A program made the translations under genes and the position numbers. Below, in pieces: positions 27,697-36,174 of a stretch of DNA of 64,000 nt (the stretch's first letter is position 1; each line of letters begins with the position of its first letter). The notes below the pieces were generated by a model. The model did no database searches. It was given only the letters and a program-made list of their open reading frames with translations, and was not told the DNA's origin. This DNA is from Ruminiclostridium sufflavum DSM 19573 (GTDB lineage Bacteria; Bacillota; Clostridia; Acetivibrionales; DSM-1351): assembly GCF_003208175.1 (NCBI RefSeq), contig NZ_QKMR01000014.1, positions 78,398 through 142,397 on the forward strand. Reading direction: 5' to 3'.

Positions 27697-27725
27697 ATTA
27701 TAGTCAGAATTAATTGAAAGGTCAA
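27697..27725 (-). promoter_or_regulatory. Promoter of the TasA-like gene
   Basis: Minus strand: TTGACC (27725-27720), 17-base spacer, TATAAT (27702-27697), 53 bases before the start codon. Confidence 0.75.
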
Positions 27726-27793
27726 CAGGAATATACTTGAATTTATTAAATTTTCATACATATAGAATTGCTGTAGGATTTAAACGGCAGTAA

Positions 27794-29200
27794 TTAACTC
27801 AGTCCGTTATTAATTATAAAGTTTATTACTTCTAATATTGGCTTATAATAAAAAAGCAGGATTACAGGTATTAACAGCAAAAGAAGTCTGCCTACGGTAC
27901 TGTTTGCAAAAAGAATCAATAATCCGAGCCAACGGCTTCTTCCGGCATATTTTCCATAAATCTGGCTTTTACGTATGGTTTCCGAATAATTTTTCCCTTC
28001 ACTATCAGATGGATAATTATCAATATCAACAACAGCCGTTTCATTTTGAATTGATTTAACCCTTCCGACATTTACTTCTTCCTTTGCTTTGTAGATTACG
28101 ATATCGCCCTTTATGGGTTCCACGGCGATATTTGTACTGAAAAACGCCAGATCATTATACATAATCACAGGCTGCATTGTATCTGATTTAAATATATACG
28201 GGATAATATTAAAAATTGGTACTTCCTTTTTTGCTGTGGACACAGAAATAAATAAAACTAGAGCATTAAAAATGATGAATATTATTATAACTGCTGCCAG
28301 CAATGAATTTATTACCTTTGTTATAATTCTCAATCCTGCCGCAGCGTCGAATTCCTGTGTTATCAGCTTCTTATAATTGGTTTCCGGACCTGATGCAATT
28401 GATACATTGTCGGGGAAATCATAATCGAGTTCATAGAAAGAAAAGCTGTAATATTTTGCATTTCTTTTTCCTCTTATGAAAATTATAAAAATACAAACTA
28501 TGGAGATAAAAAAAAGAATAGTGACATACACGGAAAACTCCGACAAGATATTTATGCTTTTAAAACGGCTTTTGTCGCCTATAACAGCATAATAGCCGGT
28601 GATATATTTCAGAATGGCAATCAGAATTGCAGAGGATGCCATAACATAGTTTGAAATTATACCTTTTTTAAAGTACAGAGAGGAGGTCATGGTTACAATA
28701 ACAATAAAAAACAAATCTATTAAGCCAAGGATGAAAAGTGGAACGAGGTATTCAAATAAAAGAGCATATTTAAGGAAAGAGGTTAGAAAAAGTATAATCA
28801 CATAGCCAAGCCCATATACGAAAAATATAGTAATCAGTCTTGTATAAAGCTTCGTAAAAATCATCCTTAGCGGGCTGAAGCCAAATTTTATAGGAATATA
28901 CCATTTATTATTGCGTATTTCGTCAAAGGTAAGGAAATGATAATTTGTGGCTAAGTAAAAAATATAAAAAAAGTAAAATATATCAATATAGATAGAAATA
29001 GTACTGAAGGAACTGGGACTTATATACTTCGGAGCGGCATCCGACAATACACTTTGCTCCAGGGTTCTTAGAACAAAATGATCTGCAAATGACAGCAAGG
29101 CAAGAAACAGTGAGTATCCCATACGTTTTTTGACGCTGATGGAATGTTCAAAATATGATGCCTTAAGTTCTTTTTTAAAAATACTTTTATCATATATCAT
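27794..29200 (-). CDS. ABC-2-like permease fused to an inactive SipW-type signal peptidase domain
   Basis: 468 residues. About six membrane segments in residues 27-245 look like an ABC-2 permease. A seventh (293-318) leads into residues 339-415, which align with S26 signal peptidases. The box normally SMxP reads SDTMQP, so the catalytic Ser is Thr341. GDIVIYKAKEEVNVGRVKSI aligns without gaps with GDIVTFSLNGAVVTHRIIEV of the neighbouring SipW, replacing the general-base His by Gly. The C-terminal segment 430-453 (GRLLLLLIPVILLFYY) resembles the last SipW helix. It overlaps the ATPase-like gene upstream by 11 bases. I infer a non-catalytic assembly or chaperone role; I know no named family with this architecture. 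Confidence 0.7.
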   Translation of the reverse strand: MIYDKSIFKKELKASYFEHSISVKKRMGYSLFLALLSFADHFVLRTLEQSVLSDAAPKYISPSSFSTISIYIDIFYFFYIFYLATNYHFLTFDEIRNNKWYIPIKFGFSPLRMIFTKLYTRLITIFFVYGLGYVIILFLTSFLKYALLFEYLVPLFILGLIDLFFIVIVTMTSSLYFKKGIISNYVMASSAILIAILKYITGYYAVIGDKSRFKSINILSEFSVYVTILFFISIVCIFIIFIRGKRNAKYYSFSFYELDYDFPDNVSIASGPETNYKKLITQEFDAAAGLRIITKVINSLLAAVIIIFIIFNALVLFISVSTAKKEVPIFNIIPYIFKSDTMQPVIMYNDLAFFSTNIAVEPIKGDIVIYKAKEEVNVGRVKSIQNETAVVDIDNYPSDSEGKNYSETIRKSQIYGKYAGRSRWLGLLILFANSTVGRLLLLLIPVILLFYYKPILEVINFIINNGLS

Positions 29201-30167
29201 ACTGCTTCATCAATCCTTGAATAGAGTTTTTTATGGTTTTATTGCTTTTCAAAACAAAGCCGGGCTCTATATTGAAATCCTTTAATGTCTGAAAAATCTT
29301 TGCCGCCGCCTGTTTAGTGTCTGCATTATCATTGTTATCTATTATCTGCAAAGTCTCCTCTTCTATACGGTATTCAAACTGCGGCAGTGCATATTTGAGA
29401 GATTGTACCATATAGCTAAAGTTATCTGCTCCCAGAAGGTAAATTACTCTGTCATATTTGTCCAGAAATTTACTGAGGGAGCCCTTATAAAGTATTCTTC
29501 CTTTATCTATATAGCATACATGACTGCTGATTAATTGAGCCATTTCATAGCATTGTGTACTGATTACCAATGTTTTTTCAAGATATGGAAGCCTTGATAT
29601 AAGCTTGCCGAAGGAATTTATTTCTTGCTCATTATACATGAGCCTTGGGAAATTCATAATTATGAGAGCACTGTCACTTAATATCGCCGCAGCCAGAATT
29701 ATTATGGATTTTTCCTGTGAGGTAAGCAGTGTAATGGGTGTAAGGCATATATATCCCAAGTCTGAAGCTAAAAGATAATTAAGGAGATATTCCTGTCTGG
29801 AAACAGAGTCTCTGCTTGAATAACCTCCGGTGATAAACATCAGGTACTCCAGAACATTCATGTTTCCAAAAGCCATATTTGTACTGCCTATATAGAATAC
29901 ATGAGGGAGTATGGTTCTTTTCCTTTTTGTAGTATCAAAGCCTGCAAGCATCAAGTTTCCTTTTTCATAACTCTTTGCATTGGCCATAATATCAAGCATA
30001 AGCTTCATTTCAAATACAGAGCTTCCCATTATGCTCCAAAGCTCACCCGGATTTGCAGCAAAGCTGATATCCTTTAGAACATGTTCATTTTGAGAGGCTG
30101 CGTCCTCCTTGCTTATATAATATTCGGAGGAATAAAGATTTTTCATGTAAATGGCAGGGGCTTGCAT
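29190..30167 (-). CDS. Degenerate ABC ATPase homologue (pseudo-ATPase)
   Basis: 325 residues from ATG 30167 (GAGG upstream; an in-frame GTG three codons earlier is less likely). The fold aligns with ABC-2 ATPases (SYEKGNLMLAGFDTTKRKR, VCYIDKGRILYKGSLSKFLD), but each catalytic motif is lost. The Walker A region reads IMGSSVFEMKLML with Lys replaced by Met, the signature LSGGQ reads LTSQE, Walker B reads LIIMNFP instead of LILDEP, and the H-loop reads VISTQ. The frame is intact, so it looks selected rather than decayed. Probably binds the membrane partner encoded next without hydrolysing ATP. Confidence 0.8.
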   Translation of the reverse strand: MQAPAIYMKNLYSSEYYISKEDAASQNEHVLKDISFAANPGELWSIMGSSVFEMKLMLDIMANAKSYEKGNLMLAGFDTTKRKRTILPHVFYIGSTNMAFGNMNVLEYLMFITGGYSSRDSVSRQEYLLNYLLASDLGYICLTPITLLTSQEKSIIILAAAILSDSALIIMNFPRLMYNEQEINSFGKLISRLPYLEKTLVISTQCYEMAQLISSHVCYIDKGRILYKGSLSKFLDKYDRVIYLLGADNFSYMVQSLKYALPQFEYRIEEETLQIIDNNDNADTKQAAAKIFQTLKDFNIEPGFVLKSNKTIKNSIQGLMKQYDI

Positions 30168-30193
30168 TTTATACACCTCGTTTTAAAGTAATT

Positions 30194-30682
30194 TCAATAC
30201 AGTTTCATTACAAATATTGCTTTAACATTATCAGGGGACAAAAGCTCAATATCCGCAGTATTGTCCGGATTATCTCCCTTTGTTCTGTATTTGATACCAT
30301 TATCATTAATAACTTCAATTATTCTATGAGTTACAACAGCTCCGTTCAAAGAAAAGGTAACGATATCTCCGGCCTTAAGTGCAGCCGCATCATCAGTTTT
30401 TTTTGACAGTATAATCGATCCAATCGGAAGAGTAGGTGACATACTCCCTGACTGCACAGTATAAAGCTGATAGCCGAAAATAGAAGGGGTGGCACCTGAA
30501 TATCTGGTAAGCAGTACTGATACAAGGGTACTGGTGAGTAATAGAAAAACTGCCAAAAACATAAAAAGCTTTATAAATCTGATAATTTTAAGCTTTTTAT
30601 TATGCATATTACTTTTTGCTTCCTCTATCTCAATTCTCATTAAAGCTATCTCTTCCTTTGTGGTGTATTTATCGTTGTTCAT
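30194..30682 (-). CDS. sipW: SipW-type signal peptidase I, short form
   Basis: 162 residues; GGAGG precedes ATG 30682. After an N-terminal cytoplasmic helix and one membrane segment (residues 38-62) come SGSMSPTLPIGS (nucleophile Ser), AGDIVTFSLNGAVVTHRII (His as general base, the ER/SipW type) and TKGDNPDNTAD. The protein stops at VKAIFVMKLY, so the C-terminal membrane helix present in B. subtilis SipW is missing. It begins the run sipW - pseudo-ATPase - permease fusion and likely cleaves the two small secreted proteins downstream. Confidence 0.9.
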   Translation of the reverse strand: MNNDKYTTKEEIALMRIEIEEAKSNMHNKKLKIIRFIKLFMFLAVFLLLTSTLVSVLLTRYSGATPSIFGYQLYTVQSGSMSPTLPIGSIILSKKTDDAAALKAGDIVTFSLNGAVVTHRIIEVINDNGIKYRTKGDNPDNTADIELLSPDNVKAIFVMKLY

Positions 30683-30856
30683 GCCAGCCTCCAAGCTTTA
30701 TCTGCGTATAGAAACCCTACTCCTTTTTATATAAATTTCTCAAATTAGTATAACCAAAACAACTGCAGTTTAGTTATTGAATTCTTGCATAAAAAAGGAT
30801 AAAAATAAAATTTTTATGTACCCCAAAATATTTTTTGAATATGTAGACCATAAAAC

Positions 30857-30885
30857 TTGCATATGTTAATATTATGTATTAAAAT
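30857..30885 (+). promoter_or_regulatory. Promoter of the aminotransferase gene
   Basis: TTGCAT (30857-30862), 17-base spacer, TAAAAT (30880-30885). No equally clear promoter was found for the divergent sipW gene. Confidence 0.6.
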
Positions 30886-30929
30886 AACATTGTTGTAGCA
30901 TATGATCACGATTTTGGAGGAGAGTATTC

Positions 30930-32210
30930 ATGATATATTATGAAACTTTATCAAAGGATGAACTTAAAAATGAAATAGAAGCTTTGGAAAACCGATATAA
31001 TGCATTTAAGGGGCAAAAGCTCAAATTGGATATGACGAGAGGAAAGCCCTGCTCTGACCAGCTTGATATCTGTATGGATATGCTGGATATTCCCGCAAAG
31101 GATCTTCGCAGGTCGGCTGACGGTACCGATTGCCTAAATTACGGTGTGCTTGACGGATTGCCTGAGGCAAAAGCTCTTTTTGCCGAAATGCTGGAGGTAG
31201 ATGCAAACGAGATAATTATAGGAGGTAATTCAAGCTTAAATCTTATGTATGATACTGTTGCGAGAGCTATGTCTCTAGGTATAACGGGAGAAATACCCTG
31301 GTCAAAGCAGGAAAAGGTTAAGTTTATATGTCCAAGCCCCGGATATGACAGACATTTTGCCATATGCGAGTTATTCGGAATAGAAATGATTACTGTTGAC
31401 ATGAGGCAAGACGGTCCTGATATGGACACTGTTGAAAAGCTTGTTGCCGGGGATGAGGCAATAAAGGGTATCTGGTGTGTGCCGAAATACAGTAATCCTG
31501 ACGGAATTACATATTCTGATGAGGTTGTTGACAGATTTGCGGCATTAAGACCAAAGGCAAAGGATTTCAGAATTTTCTGGGATAATGCATATTGTGTTCA
31601 TCATCTTTCGGATAAGCCGGATATGCTTAAAAATATTCTGACTGCGTGTAAGAAAGCAGGAAATGAAAATATGGTTTATATGTTTGCCTCTACTTCAAAG
31701 ATAAGCTTCCCGGGTGCAGGTGTTGCTGTAATGGCATCGAGCACCGGCAATATAAGCAGCATAAAAAAGAGCCTTACAATACAGACAATAGGCCATGACA
31801 AAATAAATCAGCTGAGGCATGTTAAGTACTTCAGGAACCTTGAAGGAATAACCCTTCATATGAAAAAGCATGCAGGTATTTTGAAGCCCAAATTTGATAT
31901 GGTATTAGAAATATTAGAAGAAGAGTTGGGCGGCAAGGGAATTGCCTCGTGGAATAAGCCTAACGGAGGCTACTTTATCAGCCTTAATACCTTGGATAAT
32001 TGTGCAAAGGAAGTTGCAAAGCTGGCTCAGGAGGCGGGAGTTGCACTCACAAAAGCAGGAGCCACTTATCCGTATGGAAAGGATCCTCTTGACAAAAATA
32101 TTAGAATTGCTCCGACAATGCCTCCTGTTGAGGAATTAAAGAAGGCAATTGAAATCTTTGCCATATGTATACAATTAGTCAGCGCTAAAAAAATCATGGA
32201 AATAGCTTGA
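30930..32210 (+). CDS. PLP-dependent aspartate aminotransferase-like protein (PF12897 type)
   Basis: 426 residues. DMTRGKPCSDQLD, NYGVLDGLPEAKALFAEML, PSPGYDRHF, CVPKYSNPDG and FWDNAYCVHHL belong to the fold-type I subgroup represented by Rv3722c of M. tuberculosis, an aspartate aminotransferase. The PLP-binding Lys is in STSKISFPGAGV. The likely reaction is aspartate plus 2-oxoglutarate to oxaloacetate plus glutamate. GGAGG precedes the ATG and a strong terminator follows. Confidence 0.85.
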   Translation: MIYYETLSKDELKNEIEALENRYNAFKGQKLKLDMTRGKPCSDQLDICMDMLDIPAKDLRRSADGTDCLNYGVLDGLPEAKALFAEMLEVDANEIIIGGNSSLNLMYDTVARAMSLGITGEIPWSKQEKVKFICPSPGYDRHFAICELFGIEMITVDMRQDGPDMDTVEKLVAGDEAIKGIWCVPKYSNPDGITYSDEVVDRFAALRPKAKDFRIFWDNAYCVHHLSDKPDMLKNILTACKKAGNENMVYMFASTSKISFPGAGVAVMASSTGNISSIKKSLTIQTIGHDKINQLRHVKYFRNLEGITLHMKKHAGILKPKFDMVLEILEEELGGKGIASWNKPNGGYFISLNTLDNCAKEVAKLAQEAGVALTKAGATYPYGKDPLDKNIRIAPTMPPVEELKKAIEIFAICIQLVSAKKIMEIA

Positions 32211-32301
32211 ATGAATTAAAAATAACGCTTATAATTTTAGTATATGGGATGTAAATTCTCATTGTTTTCTCAAATTTATTTTATAGTAATTTTGATTATG
32301 C

Positions 32302-32357
32302 CGCAGCGCCGCTTATATTGCTCTTTTAAAGTGAAATATAAGCGGTGCTGCGTTTTT
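32302..32357 (+). terminator. Strong terminator after the aminotransferase
   Basis: CGCAGCGCCGCTTATATT and AATATAAGCGGTGCTGCG form an 18-base stem with one G-T-type change, followed by TTTTT. The hypothetical 89-residue ORF across it is not credible. Confidence 0.85.
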
Positions 32358-32406
32358 GCGGCTGTAAATAAAAGCAATAACTGTAAATATATTGCTTGCA
32401 GACTGA

Positions 32407-32461
32407 TTATACGAACGTTTTTAATATTTCTGATGCAATTATTCGGATTTTATTGTATAAT
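32407..32461 (+). promoter_or_regulatory. purB promoter with candidate PurR boxes
   Basis: A TATAAT -10 lies at 32456-32461. Two inverted PurBox-like 13-mers flank the -35 region. TTATACGAACGTT (32407-32419) matches the B. subtilis PurBox AWWWCCGAACWWT at 10 of 13 positions. ATTATTCGGATTT (32438-32450, inverse orientation) matches at 12 of 13. The gap is 18 bases, against 16-17 in B. subtilis. This would couple purB to PRPP-sensing repression. Confidence 0.45.
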
Positions 32462-32541
32462 ATTTGATGTTGTATTTATAGGGATAGCAAGGCTTATTAC
32501 AGTTGTTCCATAATATTGTTTTGATGGAGGATAAATTTTAA

Positions 32542-33969
32542 ATGAAAAACGTTTATGAAAGTCCTTTGAATTCAAGATATGCAAGCAATGAAATGCAGTA
32601 TGTCTTTTCACCGGACATGAAATTTACTACTTGGAGAAAACTCTGGATAGCTTTGGCAGAAGCTGAAAAGGAGCTGGGCTTAAATATTACCGAGGCTCAA
32701 ATAGAGCAATTAAAAAGTAATGCGGAAAATATCAATTATGAGGTTGCGGAAAGATACGAAAAGCAATTCAGGCATGATGTTATGTCCCATGTACATGCAT
32801 ATGGGGAGCTTTGCCCTGATGCAAAGGGAATAATTCACCTTGGTGCCACCTCCTGCTATGTTGGAGATAATACCGATGTAATTATTATGACTGAGGGCTT
32901 AAGGCTTATCAAAAATAAGCTGCTGGTTCTTATTAAAAAGCTTTCTTCCTTTGCCTTGGAATACAGAGCAATGCCTACATTGGGGTATACTCATTATCAG
33001 CCTGCACAGTTAGTAACGGTGGGGAAAAGAGCCTGCTTATGGATTCAGGAATTATTGATGGATTTAGAGGATTTAGAGCATACAATTGCAAATATGAAGC
33101 TATTGGGTTCAAAAGGTACCACAGGAACTCAGGCAAGCTTTCTTAATCTGTTTGACGGAGATCATGAAAAGGTTAAAAAGCTTGAGCTGCTTATTGCAGA
33201 AAAAATGGGCTTCAAAAAGGTGTTTGCCGTATCAGGCCAGACATATTCGCGAAAGCTTGACAGCAGAGTGCTTGGTGTTTTAAGCGGCATTGCACAGAGT
33301 GCATATAAGTTTGGAAATGATATGAGACTTCTTCAAAGCATGAAGGAAATGGAAGAGCCCTTTGAAGAGAAGCAGATTGGATCTTCCGCAATGGCATACA
33401 AGCGGAATCCTATGAGATGCGAGAGAATTTGCTCTCTTGCAAGATATGTTATTGTAGATGCAATAAATCCTGCCATAACAGCTTCTACCCAGTGGTTTGA
33501 AAGAACCTTGGATGATTCCGCAAACAAGAGAATTTCCATACCTGAGGCTTTTCTGGCTACAGATGCAATTTTAAATATTTATATAAATGTTGCCGGCGGT
33601 CTGGTAGTATATCCGAAGGTAATTGCAAAGCATGTTATGGATGAGCTTCCTTTCATGGCTACGGAAAATATAATGATGGAAGCGGTAAAGCACGGAGGAG
33701 ACAGACAGGAGCTCCATGAGCAGATTAGAAAGCACTCTATGGATGCAGGCAGGAAAGTAAAAGTTGACGGAGAGGCAAATGATTTAATTGAAAGAATTTC
33801 AAAGGATTCAATGTTCGGAATGTCTCTTGAAGAGCTCAATTCAGTTCTTGAGCCCAAGCGTTATATAGGAAGATGTGCTGAGCAGGTTGAGGAGTTTGTT
33901 CAGGATGAAGTAAATACAGTGCTTGCAAAGGCTGAGGTAGCCGATATTGAAATTGATTTGAAGGTTTAG
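32542..33969 (+). CDS. purB: Adenylosuccinate lyase
   Basis: 475 residues, fumarase/aspartase superfamily. [31 protein letters not shown] and the flexible signature loop [19 protein letters not shown] (Ala where Pro is common) are visible. It splits SAICAR and adenylosuccinate, releasing fumarate, in AMP synthesis. The length and the C-terminal region resemble the eukaryote-like, longer subgroup. GGAGG precedes ATG. Monocistronic here. Confidence 0.95.
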   Translation: MKNVYESPLNSRYASNEMQYVFSPDMKFTTWRKLWIALAEAEKELGLNITEAQIEQLKSNAENINYEVAERYEKQFRHDVMSHVHAYGELCPDAKGIIHLGATSCYVGDNTDVIIMTEGLRLIKNKLLVLIKKLSSFALEYRAMPTLGYTHYQPAQLVTVGKRACLWIQELLMDLEDLEHTIANMKLLGSKGTTGTQASFLNLFDGDHEKVKKLELLIAEKMGFKKVFAVSGQTYSRKLDSRVLGVLSGIAQSAYKFGNDMRLLQSMKEMEEPFEEKQIGSSAMAYKRNPMRCERICSLARYVIVDAINPAITASTQWFERTLDDSANKRISIPEAFLATDAILNIYINVAGGLVVYPKVIAKHVMDELPFMATENIMMEAVKHGGDRQELHEQIRKHSMDAGRKVKVDGEANDLIERISKDSMFGMSLEELNSVLEPKRYIGRCAEQVEEFVQDEVNTVLAKAEVADIEIDLKV

Positions 33970-34062
33970 GCTTGGTGAGGGAAGCTTTTTAAATATTGCT
34001 TTAAATAAAAGAAAGTAAATTTATATTGATAGTCAATACAATATTTTGATATAATAAAATAC

Positions 34063-34098
34063 AAAGATAGGATGTCAATACATCATCCTATCTTTTTT
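34063..34098 (+). terminator. Terminator after purB
   Basis: AAGATAGGATG and CATCCTATCTT form a perfect stem followed by a T run. Repeat R6 begins three bases later. Confidence 0.85.
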
Positions 34099-34100
34099 AA

Positions 34101-34216
34101 CTAAAGGTCAATTATGGTTTTCGCTTCCGATATTGAACAAATTATGCTTTTAGCTTGCTTAAAAGCATAGCCGGAGGCTGATATTGCCTGCTTTTCAGCC
34201 AATAGTAACTGATTTT
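34101..34216. repeat. Palindromic intergenic repeat, copy R6
   Basis: From CTAAAGGTCAATTATGG to CAGCCAATAGTAACTGATTT. The inner part TGCTTTTAGCTTGCTTAAAA is the AAGCTTTTAAGC-type palindromic module. It lies between the purB terminator and the ribosome binding site of the GntR gene. Confidence 0.65.
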
Positions 34217-34233
34217 TCAAGGGAGAAATTAAA

Positions 34234-34980
34234 ATGATTAATAAATTCAGCAGTATTCCATTATATCTGCAATTAAAGGACTTGATTCTGGACAAAATCC
34301 GGAATAATGAGTATCCTCCATATACTCAGATACCTTCCGAGCAGGATTTGTGCGAATTGTATGCTATCAGCAGACCTACTGTCAGGCAGGCTATAAGTGA
34401 ATTAACAAGCAGCGGTTATCTGTATAAGGAAAAAGGAAAAGGAACCTTTGTCTCAGGAAGGAAGAATATTATTGATATAAAAAATTTCAATGGCTTTACA
34501 GATTCAATTCTGGACTGCAAGTCGCCGGCGGAAAAAAACATGATTGAAATAACAGTTGTTGAAAGCTCATCGGTTGATATATTAAATAATATTTTTAGTT
34601 ATAATACAAGCATGCCTGTAGCTGTAATCACTTATTTGTCATATATAAACAATAAGCCCGGGGAAGTATATTCCTTCAACAAATCATACATACCAATTAA
34701 TTTGTTTCCTGATATTGTAATGCAGCTGAGGGATGGGAAATCGTCAATAGATATTTTAAGAGGAAAATATCCTTTAATACCAGAAAAGAGTAAAAGCATT
34801 CTAGAGGTGGTTTTTGCAGATAATATTGACTCACCTATACTGAGAATACAGCCCGGGCAGCCTTTGATAAAGGTTCAGAACAGCCTGTATTCAAAAAGCG
34901 GACAAGCTGTGGAATATGTTTGCTCAAAGTATAGATCGGATAATTGCAGACTGCTGTTTGAAGGAAGCAAGCAGGGATAA
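34234..34980 (+). CDS. GntR family transcriptional regulator, UTRA (HutC) type
   Basis: 248 residues. N-terminal winged helix (QIPSEQDLCELYAISRPTVR, then the wing EKGKGTFVSG) and a C-terminal UTRA ligand domain (residues 85-245). Such regulators sense sugar phosphates or other small molecules. The downstream beta-lactamase-fold gene starts 42 bases on and may be in the same transcript or be the target. Ligand unknown. Confidence 0.88.
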   Translation: MINKFSSIPLYLQLKDLILDKIRNNEYPPYTQIPSEQDLCELYAISRPTVRQAISELTSSGYLYKEKGKGTFVSGRKNIIDIKNFNGFTDSILDCKSPAEKNMIEITVVESSSVDILNNIFSYNTSMPVAVITYLSYINNKPGEVYSFNKSYIPINLFPDIVMQLRDGKSSIDILRGKYPLIPEKSKSILEVVFADNIDSPILRIQPGQPLIKVQNSLYSKSGQAVEYVCSKYRSDNCRLLFEGSKQG

Positions 34981-35022
34981 AAATTTTATAATTATTAAAA
35001 ATATCTTGGAGGCTATAGATTC

Positions 35023-36102
35023 ATGAGTCCATATCATATGAGAAGTGATAAAAAATATAGAAGAAGAAGGGCGCTGGTTGTTTTTTTGTCGGCTTTATGT
35101 ATTATTGCCCTGTCAATGGCAGCCTATTTAATAATAAAAATGGATAAGGGTACCGGTGATTCAACAAAAAGCACAGCAGGACTGACAGGCGAGAATTCAG
35201 GGGCTGCGGCTTCCGATACATCATATACGACGGCTCAGGCCTCGGGCAGTACAACTACAGCACCAACAACAGGCGCAGAAGCAAATATTGTGGAGACAAA
35301 AGCTCATGGGGCTCTTCCAAGAGTTGGAACAGCAGCAAAAAGCGGCAGGATGGATGAGCTGGAAAAGCTGATAAGTGACTACACTTCAAAGCTTCCCGGG
35401 AAATACGGGGTGACCTTTATTGATTTGGCGACCGGAGAAACCGTAAATATTAATGATAAGACCGAATATATAGCAGCAAGTACATCAAAGCTGCCTATAA
35501 ATGTGCTTTTATATAAAAAAATTGAAGCTGGAGAAATAAATCCTGAGGACAAGCTTGTATACAAGCAGGAGGATTTGGAATACGGAACCGGCAGCATCAT
35601 AGGCACACCCTTTGGCACTGAATATTCTGTAAGGGAAACCTCGAAGCTGTCCATCCAAAAGAGTGACAACTGCGGCGTGAATATGCTTATCAGACTTCTG
35701 GACATTGAAAATGTCAGAAATTATATTGATGAGGTAGGAGGACAGGTTCACTACGGGAAAACACACCGTTCTTGTCCGTATGATATGGCTCAGATTGCAC
35801 AAGACTTATATAAGCTTTATCTTAACAATGAGGAGGTATACGGAGAATTATTAAGCTATATGGAAACTACCGACTGGCATGACAGAATTGATGCAAAGCT
35901 TCCGAAGGAGGTAAAGGTAGCACATAAAATAGGCAATCAGACTACTACCAGAAATGATGTTGGTATAGTTTTTGCAACACATCCGTATGTTTTGTCTGTT
36001 ATGAACGATAATGTAAATATAGATGCCGCAACCAAGGCTATTGCCGAGCTGTCAAAGAAAATTTACGATTTTGAAGAGGAATATGCGAAAGAAACGAAAT
36101 AA
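35023..36102 (+). CDS. Secreted or membrane-anchored class A beta-lactamase-fold serine hydrolase
   Basis: 359 residues. A basic N-terminus and one membrane segment (residues 19-41) are followed by a Ser/Thr/Ala/Gly-rich linker (45-100) and the hydrolase domain. The active-site elements are visible: STSK (S-x-x-K), SDN in QKSDNCGVNML, and KIG in VAHKIGNQTTT where K-T-G is usual. This fits the beta-lactamase enzyme family (PF13354), whose members may act on peptidoglycan or other substrates. Beta-lactam hydrolysis cannot be concluded. GGAGG precedes ATG. Confidence 0.82.
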   Translation: MSPYHMRSDKKYRRRRALVVFLSALCIIALSMAAYLIIKMDKGTGDSTKSTAGLTGENSGAAASDTSYTTAQASGSTTTAPTTGAEANIVETKAHGALPRVGTAAKSGRMDELEKLISDYTSKLPGKYGVTFIDLATGETVNINDKTEYIAASTSKLPINVLLYKKIEAGEINPEDKLVYKQEDLEYGTGSIIGTPFGTEYSVRETSKLSIQKSDNCGVNMLIRLLDIENVRNYIDEVGGQVHYGKTHRSCPYDMAQIAQDLYKLYLNNEEVYGELLSYMETTDWHDRIDAKLPKEVKVAHKIGNQTTTRNDVGIVFATHPYVLSVMNDNVNIDAATKAIAELSKKIYDFEEEYAKETK

Positions 36103-36174
36103 TCAGACATTATTATTTATTTTGGGTATTATTAGATAATAATTAAATCGTACTAAGGAGGATACAATTTTTTA

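Noticed and set aside
32244..32513. 89-residue ORF between the aminotransferase and purB
   Set aside because: It runs across a strong terminator hairpin and the purB promoter, lacks a ribosome binding site and has no family features.
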